The notes beneath the pieces are model-generated. The model had not been told where the DNA came from, did no database searches, and saw only the letters and a list, made by a program, of their open reading frames with translations. Shown here piece by piece: positions 1-10,400 of a DNA stretch of 24,733 nucleotides. Every line of letters starts with the position of its first letter. The first letter of the stretch is position 1. Position numbers and translations under genes: made by a program. Origin of the DNA: Pelargonium cotyledonis (Eukaryota; Streptophyta; Magnoliopsida; Geraniales; Geraniaceae); the NCBI GenBank assembly GCA_036897625.1, contig JAYMTA010000743.1, forward strand, positions 1 through 24,733, read 5' to 3'.

Positions 1-817
1 AGTGGAGGGCGAAGGTTGGAGATTGTCAGACGTTGGTGGTTGGAGGCAGCTCGGTTGGCAGAGGAGAGGCGAACTAGCGAGTGGAGAGCGAAGGTTAGAA
101 GAGCAGGAGGTTCGAGACAGCGGCAAGAAGGCGACGGCGGCAAGTTTGAAGTTTATTTTCCATGAAGCGAAGTGCGATCATGGCGGAGGATGTGCGTATC
201 CACAGATAGTTTATGGGTTACATCGATTATGTTTTGGTTTGATTTGTTCGTTCTATACTTTATTAGTTCTTCTAGTTTAGTTCTAGCTTTATTTGTTTGG
301 TTTGGCTTAGTTTTTGCTTCACTGGTTAGATTCATTGTAGGGGTGAGGAGAGTTGGTTTTGAATTAGCCTTTCTGAGTCTCCTGTTAGGACTTAGAATGT
401 CCGGGTTGGATTTGCTAATTTGGGTTTGGTTTTTGGTGTTTGGTGTTTGGTTCTGAATTAGCCTTTTTGAGTCTCCTGTTAGGACTTAGACTGTCCGGGT
501 TGGATTTGCTAATTTGGGTTTGGTTTTTGGTGTTTGGTTCTGAATTAGCCTTTCTGAGTCTCCTGTTAAGACTTAGACTGTCCGGGTTGGATTTGCTAAT
601 TTGGGTTTGGTTTTTGGTGTTTGGTTATGTGTTGATCGGTTTGGTGCCTTTGGCATTTCTTGAGACTGGTGGTGTCTCTACAGGTTTGGATATCAGCGAT
701 GTACAGGTAGGGTTTGCTTTGGTTTGTACGTCCAAGTCTGGTTTCATTGAGTCTATTAGATTACCTGATGTATTCAATATTTGATTAATGAAAGCGTTAC
801 CCTTAAAAAAAAAAAGA
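1..817 (+). mobile_element. candidate LINE 3' end, or other retroposed sequence, with poly(A)
   Basis: A GC-richer start (1-200) passes into T/G-rich DNA resembling plant LINE 3' UTRs and ends GATTAATGAAAGCGTTACCC then TTAAAAAAAAAAA at about 805-817. The 1-200 part has no recognised domain but repeats itself weakly (GTGGAGGGCGAAGGTTGGA at 2 and GTGGAGAGCGAAGGTTAGA at 81). The left end is outside the window. It could instead be an unannotated transcribed locus. Confidence 0.3.
355..628 (+). repeat. three tandem copies of an 87-bp unit
   Basis: Units start near 355, 449 and 536 (GAATTAGCC at 361, 455 and 542). Units 2 and 3 are 87 bp; unit 1 is 94 bp because of an extra GTTTGGT. They differ at only a few bases. 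The unit length is a multiple of three and stays open in one frame, giving a hydrophobic repeat (LAFLSLLLGLRLSGLDLLIW), which may simply reflect the T-rich composition. Confidence 0.93.
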
Positions 818-2092
818 TTCCTAATTGTTTATTTCCATCAAATATTCATAGACAAAAAAAAACTAAAATATATATTTCCATTTAAAATTAAAAAAAAAAA
901 TACAATTGTTAATTAAACTTCTAAACAAATAAAAAGCTAAATTTGTCATTTAATAAAAAAAAAAAGGTAAATTTGTATTTCCATGAAAACGTATAATAAA
1001 ATAAGGCTAAAATATTTCATTTCTATTTAAATATCTTTTGAAAATTTGTTTCCATTATAAAATATAGTAGAATTAAAAATTGTTTCCTAGAATAAAAAAC
1101 GTAATTTTGTATTCTTCATGGGTAGTTTTATAATAAAACAAAAATTCAGGTCAAAATTAATAGATTGATGAGGTGACGCTCTAATACGCATTATAAACTT
1201 CTTTTTTGATCCAACTTTTATAGTATGTATAGATATAAACTGGTGAAAATTTAACTATAACATGCATATACATCTCATATTTTTCGTAATTTACAAGTTT
1301 CTTCCACTCTTATAGTTTGATTTACTTAATGCCCCTTGCCAATTGGGTGAGAAAAAAAATGATACAAAATGTTAACATTTCATTGTATGAATCGACTGTA
1401 TCTATGATATTAATTAATGCACGTGTTTATTTACATTGATTGTAATTGCTTACACATAAAATAAAATAATAGTGTATGAACTTTGCTGGTTTGTCTTTAT
1501 AAGCTTTAGGTACAGTTGCTTGTGCCTCGGTTTTGAAAGCTGGTCTGTCTATGACCAAAATGCCTATGACTTTGTATTATCTATTTTTTGTTCTGTCCCC
1601 TATTTATTTATTTATATTTGGTTAAAAACCAACCATACACACTTGGTATCTCCATATTAAATTCCTTAAATTCATTGAATTGCTAAAAAGAATTTTACTG
1701 TTTGTATTGAGTTACTCAAAACACCTAATTGTAGTCTTCTTGTTGTGTACTATTCATTTTGGGAGCTGTGTCCTCATTTCAATAATTTTCCTTATTTTAT
1801 CTATTTATTTACTGATAATAACACATTAAATTTTAGATTCACACAATGAAATATATATTATTTTCCAAATTAAATTTTGGATACAAATTGATCAAAAGAT
1901 AAGTGAGATTTGAAAAGATTTAGATTCTTTGAATTTTACTAGTTAAGGTGATTTTTTTTGGGGTATGGTCATAAGAAACAAGACAATAATGGAGAAATCC
2001 TGCAATTTTTGCAGACCCCATGAAATAGAATGTGAGAATTGCATGTGCCAAGCATCGTGCAACTAGCTTTCCCAAATATGCTCTTTCAAAAC

Positions 2093-2131
<39 letters not shown>

Positions 2132-2350
2132 TGGATTTGAAAATGGAAAATTTTAACCCACAAAACAGTAGCTAATTTCTAGTTACTTATTTTTGATGAC
2201 TCAAATTTACCATGCAATGTATTAGAAATTGGGAAGGTTGCAATATAGGTGTGTTATGCATGAAATTTGAAAGTTAGATCATAGAAAAGAGGAAGTGATC
2301 AATGGGTTGAAGCTTTGTTGATAACATAAACTGATATTGTAGTTAGAGCT
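818..2350. other. AT-rich intergenic DNA
   Basis: Very A/T-rich with recurring words such as TAAATTTGT and ATTTCCAT between 830 and 1090, and a poly(T) run at about 2097-2124. I see no gene in it. Confidence 0.65.
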
Positions 2351-2605
2351 CATAATAAGTAAAACAATGATTAGCTACGGAATAATTGCGAGAACCGGTA
2401 TGTAGTTGTTAGAGTAGTAGTTGATTTTTTGCGACGAGTTTCGTAGCTGATCGGCGACGGACCGACCCGAAGCTGAACAACTACGGATATCAACTACGAG
2501 ATGGTCTATAGCTAAACAACTACGGAAATCAACTACGAGCCGTAGTTGTTTTTGACGGTTTCATTCTCGCCTACAATGTAGCTAGTTACAAATTCTGTTG
2601 TAGTG
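2351..2605. mobile_element. non-autonomous CACTA-type (En/Spm) MITE
   Basis: The right end, read on the minus strand, begins CACTACAACAGAATTTGTAA, the classic CACTA terminus. The left end begins CATAATAAGTAAAACAATGA and then matches the right arm through TAGCTAC and GCGAGAA..CCG, so it is a decayed copy of the same inverted repeat. A 3-bp target duplication GCT flanks it (2348-2350 and 2606-2608). Subterminal motifs CAACTACG and CGTAGTTG recur; AACAACTACGGATATCAACT (2474-2493) has a near-identical direct copy about 41 bp downstream. The 255-bp element has no transposase. Confidence 0.82.
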
Positions 2606-4140
2606 GCTCTTGTGTTCGGTCGTACTAAACACACTTGCAAGAGAGAAGTGAATATCCTTAGCTATAGCTGAGCCCCTGACAAAATTAAACAGATGGTTTT
2701 ATACCAAAAAACAGGAAGAGAGAAAGTGAGAGAGAGATTAATAGGAGAACAATGATTGAGGGCTGGTTAGACATGATGTTTGGCCCAAATTGGGCAGGAA
2801 GTGACCACACCACAACCAGAACCAGACTGACTCAAATAACAGATTCAGTACTAAACATTTGACCATCCTATAGCTCCACACCCCAACTAACCACTGTTCA
2901 CTTGCCCTTGCCTAAATCCACACCCTTACATTTGATTCCATGCCAATTGATTAGAATTGCTTCTTTTCAACTTGTCTCTTCCCAATTATTTTTACCCTCC
3001 TATTCCTATATATACATTCACCATATGTATGTATATGTTTCTGTAGTCATCATCTATATATCTTGTAGTTGCTGTGGTTGTAGGTAGGATCAAGGATGGG
3101 TGTTTGGATAAGAGAAGGTGATGGTACAATTTTGACATGCTGGAATTAGGTGCTGTCTGTACTGCAAAAAAATTGAGTGCATTGCCACTTGAGACTACTG
3201 TTTACAAATATTTTAGGTTCGAACGTTTCTGTCGTCGGTATGGGGTGAGATTATAAGTATGTAGGAGAGAGTTATGCCCAAAAATCAAAAGCCCATTTTG
3301 TCCAGTTGATCAGTCAAATGTGTAGGTGAAATTACGATATATTAATATGAAGTTGAGCCTAAATTAGTTGATGGTTAATTCACGATCTCACGATCAAATT
3401 ATACTAGAGTTGATAGTTTGGGTCATTGACGGGTAATCTTCGAGTTCAGGTTAAGATATGCGGACCTAAGTCCGACCTGTGAAAGGTTTGGGTTTGAACT
3501 TTGGTGTATGCTGCTTCATTTATCTCAATATATGCATTACATTATTGGAATTGATATTCAAACATTATGTCAAAAAATAATCATTTATTTAGTATACATT
3601 GTCTGGAACATTAAACTCAACTAGAATAAACTATTATGATAAAAATAAGAATTAGCTCAACATGTTCTATACCACTCTAATTTTCCTTTTGATAAGTTAT
3701 GCCAAATGTATGTCCTTATAAACAATTATTCGGGTCATATTTATGCGAATTGAATCGCTCATTTACCAGTCAGCCACGGGCACACACCCACAAGTCCAGA
3801 TCTGAATTGCTAGCTCTCAATACAACCTTATATACTCTTATCTATTCAAAACCGACCTCTCTAAATTGCAATTATAATCTCACTTGTGTAAGACAAAAAT
3901 TATGATATTTGACATACTGATATCGGCGCTGTTCGAAAAATGAGCAACAATTCTTCTACTTGATTTTAGTGTTGATTTATGTGGTGAGCTCGGTGAATTC
4001 AGACGATCGTCGTATCCTACAAGAGAGCGTGTTTGAGTTCCATTTGTGAGGAGACAATATTCTTCTCGGGACCATCTATTTTTGAAGTGATCCAATAAGT
4101 ATTATAGCAATTTTTTTTTTCTCTCTTGTGAATGGTTTGT
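2606..4140. other. intergenic DNA upstream of RRN3
   Basis: This includes a promoter-like stretch (2860-3095) with C/A-rich DNA and TATATATA near 3006, but no convincing reading frame after it. A GGTTCGAACG word at 3218-3227 resembles a tRNA box B without a matching box A. No supported gene. Confidence 0.5.
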
Positions 4141-4462
4141 TTTGGGCTTAATGATAACAATGGGCTGGGCCCATACGTTAGTCATGAGAATTCTAATCCA
4201 CGACCCATCAACGTTCCAAAGAAAATTCCTAAAACAGCCCTACTTATTCACCTTCTCAGCCGCACTCAGATCTTGCGCTTCCGTGTTTTATTTTGCCGCG
4301 ACGTCGACAGATTCAACAGAAAAACCAGTCGCGATTCCGACGCGTTTCACCGACGAATTGTTGCGAACCCGACTCCGATTTGCGCATTCGTTGGGGCCAG
4401 CAGCGTGTCCGTGCTTCATAGTCCCCTGACCCCACTGAAATTGCAGTGTCTGGTTCGGATAA
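4141..4462 (+). promoter_or_regulatory. RRN3 promoter and leader with clustered site II (TGGGCY) elements
   Basis: Three TGGGCC/TGGGCT motifs lie within 30 bp, at 4143-4148, 4161-4166 and 4166-4171; the last sits inside the palindrome GGGCCC. Site II elements bound by TCP factors are typical of plant ribosome-biogenesis and growth genes, which suits RRN3. I see no clear TATA box. The 4191-4462 stretch is more GC-rich than the DNA upstream and has no ATG before the RRN3 start, so it could be the leader. The transcription start itself cannot be fixed from sequence. Confidence 0.55.
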
Positions 4463-7400
4463 ATGGGCGTGGAATTGGCAAGAGACAAAGGAGGATACCA
4501 TGATATGGAGGAGGCTAATTTCAGTGATTCGGAAGTAGTACGGCATTTTAGGGACATCCTTACAGCTTTCTCGTCGGTAAGCTTTCTGGTTGTGTTGCGC
4601 TCTTTTTTGATGGATTTTGAGGAATGTGAGTATCAAGTAACCCTAAAGCAAGTTCCTTTGGTGTAGGGTAATAGTGGGGAGTATCATCAGCTTGTTGGCC
4701 TTTTGCACCATAAGAGAGGTCTGGCTCCTGATGAGGTGGCTCTGCTTGTGGTATGCTTTCTAATCCTGAAAAAAAGTTTATACTTCAACAATACCTGAAA
4801 TTTCATGTATTAACAGTTAAATTCTTGTTTGTATGTATGTGACAGACAAGCTTAAAGGGGCTCTCTGGGGCTGTTTCGTGTGTAGACATAACTTATCATG
4901 AGTCTCTTCTTTCTACTGTAAGTTGACAATAGTCCAATGAAATTGTCTTCTCATCTTCTGTCTATGAAATTGGCTGTATAACACTGATTGTTGTTATTAA
5001 CATGGTCTTTAGATTTTTGCAATGAGCTTGTGGAACCATGGACCTGATGTAATGGATGCATTGCTTGAGCTAGTTGTTTCTTTGGTATGTCGAGTTTACT
5101 CATAATTCATTAACTGTCAATCTACTATTACTACTTGTACAACTGTTTGGTGAGTCTTCCTATTTTTATTTTATCATATACTGCAGGCTGCTACCAGCGG
5201 ACAGTATCTTGATTCTTGCTTGCAAATGCTTGTAAGCAATTTTAAGCCTCCTTATTCATTCATGGAGTTACTTAAGCATCCTCGCGGTCTTGCAAGAAAG
5301 GAAGAGGTTCTGTCTCGGGTACACTCAGCTTTCAAAGATATAGCAGATTTGGTTCCTCTTGCTCCCTTGAGGCTAGAGGATATTGTTGTCCATAACATGC
5401 CAACTAAATATTCCAAGGAAGATGTGAGTTTCTCTTCATATTTTAGTATACTGGTTTTTGTAATCTTTCTATTGTAGTGCTTTTGTGAGGTTAACACTTA
5501 TCCTTCATAGTTTAGCATTTACCTTGTTATGTCTATTAGCTTATTCCCTGGGAAGTTAGGAGCCAACTGATGTTTTCACTATTTATATAAAAATAACCTT
5601 TTATCAAATCATTGAATTTTCTCTATATTGTCCTTTTGTTTGTCCATGTAAACCATTTTTATATTGCATTTACTAGCAGTAGTGTATCTGACTCCTACTA
5701 TTGTTCTGTTCTTTTGTTTCTTTTCTTCTTTTTAATACTAATTCCGTTTCTACACGTTCATCGTTGTATTTAGTGCTCCGTTTCTTATCGAGTATGCTCT
5801 TGATAACTGATTATAAAATAGCTGTTGTAGATCATTTAGTCTGAAGCTGATTTGCTATTGTAGGAAATCATGATATATGTGGAGAACATGTTCAGGTTGG
5901 AGAGTGGTGCAATTGGAGAACTCATAGGAAGTAGGATGCTCATGGCAGTGGTGGATAGCTTGATAGAATTAGATGTAAGTAAAACAAAGTTCTAGAATTA
6001 ACTATTAATTGAAAATTTTGAAATATAATACCTATGCTGATATTTATCATCGTAAACTTTTATCGGGCTACCTGTAGGTGGAGATTGGATGGGATGACAT
6101 ATTACAAGTACAAGACGACTCTAGTAAAGGCATATTTCAGATGGAGCTAGAGGATATGGATGAGATGGCAGATGATGAGGTATGGTCTATGCTGCATAGA
6201 CACAGATATGAGATACACAACATGAACACTGACAATTTTTACTTTATCAAAGACACTGACACGTTGACAAGTTCTATAAAAAAAATATAAATAGTACTGA
6301 TTGATGCATGTAATTTATATACCATACATTGTGAACATTGTACAAATATATATCAACATTATTAGAATTTTTGAAATAAAAAAACAAAAAAATGTAGAGA
6401 GATAGGATAATACCCAAATACTAGATTGAGATGACTGAGAATCAATAGTTTTTAACATGTATCCAAATAGAGTTTTATATTCAAGTGTCAGATACATGTG
6501 CGGCATGGATACGTTGAGAAAATGAAAATGTCCATCATGTGGTATGGTTCATATTTGATCTATTGTCTTATTCCTCACCGAATTGTACATATCAAAATGG
6601 TCATGTAAAATCAAGTGTCCAACTCGCATATGAAGAGGTCTGAGTGTTCAAGTGGCTGATGGGTGTTTGGCATGGATAGTCGAGAAATGAGTGTCCATTC
6701 ATGAGAGGTTTTTTTCTTCTTCATATTTATTGTTTTATGAAACTGTACATATCAAAATGGTAGTTGAATAAAATGGTATCTGGTCAACACATATTTCCTT
6801 GGTAATATCACTTCACACACATAAAACATTTTGATATGTGAAAAATAGTGTCTGGTTAATACTTATACTGAGTTAATTTGTAACCAACGTAAACATGACA
6901 TCTTCTACCTTTATATCAGAATTGTTTGCACCTTTTTGTTGGAAACTTTTTATTATTATTCTTTTATTTTAAATTTTGTACTTGTTTTTGTGATAAAAAG
7001 TGTGGTCTAGAATCCAGATAACAAAATTGTTACTCATTGGTTATATATATTGGGTGTTGCTGAAATTTAAATTCATCTTGCAGTATATTGCTCCTTTGTA
7101 AGGAATCTCATTTTACGTATAAATTATAACCCTGCAACTTAATTGATGTTACTGAATTTTGGAACATTTTGTTATATATAATTGTAAAGTAAATAAGTAA
7201 CGCAGAGTTATTTACAGTTTCCAGGTGAATCTTTGAGTCAGAGGAGCTTGGGTGGAAATGTTATTGCTGAAAAAATAGATAGGTTGTTGGTTCGAACATT
7301 TGAGCATCTAGAATCTTGTCAAGCTGGTGGACGTCTGATTGAGGTATTTCAGTACAAGAATTTCACAAGTTTTAATCTTCTAATAAGTATCTAATAGTTT

Positions 7401-10400
7401 TGCAACTATTTTATTCCATGTAGGTGTTTGAAACTCTTCTTCAGTCATTTGAGTGCACCATTCTTAATACATACAAATCAAAATTTGCCCAGGTAATGTA
7501 TATACATGGTCCTAGCTTGTGCAGGGCATTATAGTTTCTTTTTCTTTTTCTTATGTTCACCACAGATATATCTCATAATTGGTTGTGTTTGGTGTCAAAC
7601 ATTCAGACAAATATTGCTTAACTGTATTCTGTATCTGATGTTTTGTTCCCTTGTCTATCACAGTTTGTCATGTTTTATGCCTGTGCACTGGATCCTGAGA
7701 ACTGTGGTGTGAGATTTGCCGTAATGCTGTCCAATATGTTTGCTAGTAATGTGCATCCTCATGTCAGCAGGTGATCTGAACTGTATTCTCTGCATTTTGA
7801 ATTCTTACTCATGTTTGTCATTTATGATTTGGACAATGTCATTCATATTCCACATAATTTATTTTTTTCCTTGCATTGCACTTGAGTATATACTGGTATT
7901 GTATTTTAAGCATGTAAGGAACCCTGGTAAAGGTTTGGGATAAAGATATGGTAAACAGAGTGTAACATATTGGTAAAACGAGCTAGTTGAACTTCAAGTC
8001 GCACTCAGTGCTCAAAACTTGTCTCAAACTTGATCAACACCGTACTTTAGTCCATGAGATATATGACAATTGAAATCAACTGACTGGACTACCTTTTTAT
8101 TTATTATTGTTATTGTAAATGAACTTGAGTTGACCTTGTTTCTCAAGAGTGGTTAGAGAAAGAAGCAGGGTACAAATAGTGACATTTATGGCTGTCATAT
8201 GTTCTACTAAAATCTTGTTTGGTTCTTTGCAGGATGAGTGCTGTCGCTTATCTTGCTAGCTATTTGTCACGTGCAAAGTTTCTCTCAGCCTCTTTGGTTA
8301 CTGACATGTTGAAAAGGTTGTAAAGCATGCTTACAACTTGATCTTCAAATTATGAAGATTGATTTACATATTGAATTATTGATTATTGAGTTGTGTTCAT
8401 AACCACAGAAATTGAGGGTTTTATATTGATACGATTCTCCCTCTTTATGATGCTTTAGGCTGGTGGATTGGTGTTTGGAGTATCGTGAAATCCAGGATTG
8501 TGAGATAGACCCCAAAGTTCATCGACTTTTCTATTCCGGTTGCCAGGTATATGTTGCAATGATGATGAAATATAAATAGTAGTTCATCGACTTTTCTATT
8601 CCGGTTGCCAGGTATATGTTGCAATGATAATGAAATATAAATACCTTTCGTGGTTGATAAGAAGGGCATTTTAGGAGGGCAAGATAATTCTGTAATCAGA
8701 TTAGTCTGTGAGTTATTTATATTGCTACGTGCAGACATTGACTCTCGGACTATAACCATTAGGATCACAGTAGATCACCACACTCTGAAAGGCAATGTAT
8801 GCAGTATATTTCTTTGCTTCTTTTCACTTTAGCTGCGGGTAGACTGTGCCCCAGCTTGCCTTCTCTCAAGGTGCTCCCTCAATTGTGGCTTAACTTTAGG
8901 TTTCTTATTTTATGGCAGAAGAGCTGCTTTAACTTTGTGATTGCTTGCAGTGCAATCAGGGTTTGCCTTGGCAGACCTACCCTTGACAGTGGAACCCACT
9001 CCTATTTCTGTCATTTTGAGTCTTGACCAATGAGTCAAACCCCCAGGACTTTACCTTATTAGGTATTGCAACATATGATTCTGGGGATTCCACTTTTAGT
9101 TTGTTTTATTTACGGATAGTGGAATTGGTGTTGGACAATCCGTAAAAAATGGGATAAAGTTTGTAAGAGGTGAAGAAAAAGATGGGAACAAGAGACTGAG
9201 AAGGAAGTCACAAATACTTTTTGAATTTTCTAGATCATAAAAACTGATTTTAAATTTATATATTGCAGTTTTTATAGCAATACAACACAAAACCTACCCA
9301 AACAGGTAAATAACTGCTCCAGAACTGTAGAGAAACTAGATACTAAATTATAAACTTACGCCTAAACCTACTACGCACAGGTCTTTCAGCAGTCCCTTGT
9401 TAGGAAGTCTTGCTCACTTGTATGCATAGTGATTTAAGTGAATTGCATTTCTGGTGAATGTTTCTTTTATTTGTCTTAATGCTTAAGTAGTTTTTTACCT
9501 TATAAATGATATGTGTAACACATTTAGCTTTCCAAGCACTTGCTCCATGGGGACCTGTTTGACTGTGGTGTTAAGTGATAATTGCAAGCTATAAGGTAGC
9601 ATTCATACAATTTCTTTTTTCAACTTATTAAAAAAGAAACAACTCACATTCCTAAGAATTCAATTATTGTAAAATTTGAGGAATTGAAATAATAACACCT
9701 CTATCATGTTTTTTCAATTCCTCAAAATTTGAAATTATTTAATTCGTTGTAGGAAAGATAATATTTTTTAATCCCAAATATGTCCTCCTTAACAAGTTAA
9801 ACAAACACAATATTTAGAATTTAAAAATACATATTATGTCCTAATTTCCCAGGATTTCAATTAAAATTTGCAAAACGAATGCCCCCGTGCTTCATTTTCC
9901 AGACTAATATAATCATTAACATCTTACCTTCAGTGTTTGCAACTACTGTTGCAGTGTTACCTCCCGCACCTCATCCAATAATGCTAGAAAGTCTAGCATC
10001 ACTAGTTCTTCCTGGCAATGTAGCAACTATTTGCTCCAATGCCATCTATATTACCATACCCCTTGCTGAAGCTACCAACTTCACTAGTAACTATCGGTGC
10101 TACTGCTGCTGTTTCTGCCATTATTCCCAAGGTGACTTCCTCCAGTTTTATGGTTGAAGTTTAACTAGCCTGAAATCCACAAATGCCCCTTATTGCCACA
10201 ACCCTCATTGGCATCTTACCTTGCAGCTGGTTTAATGATAAACATGATGAATTGATTTGCTTGTGCCAAGCAAATATTCTCTATACATAATTCATCATTT
10301 TTTTTAGTTTTCTTTTATAGGGAGAACGTGGGACAGAATGTACTGCCATTCTACATGGTTTTGTGTGGTACTGGCCTGATTTCCCTTGAGAAGTATTGAA

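Noticed and set aside
2-280. 92-residue open frame in the GC-richer left edge
   Set aside because: No domain recognised, internal repetition, and it runs straight into T/G-rich repeat DNA; not supported as a gene.
3217-3227. GGTTCGAACG as a tRNA or SINE box B
   Set aside because: No box A at the right distance, no tRNA fold and no A-rich tail.
4132-4503. 123-residue open frame ahead of RRN3
   Set aside because: It overlaps the RRN3 promoter, leader and first exon in another frame, with no recognisable protein.
8650-9060. Possible SINE in the GC-richer part of RRN3 intron 12 (GGTTTGACTC on the minus strand)
   Set aside because: No tail, no target duplication and no second copy in the window.
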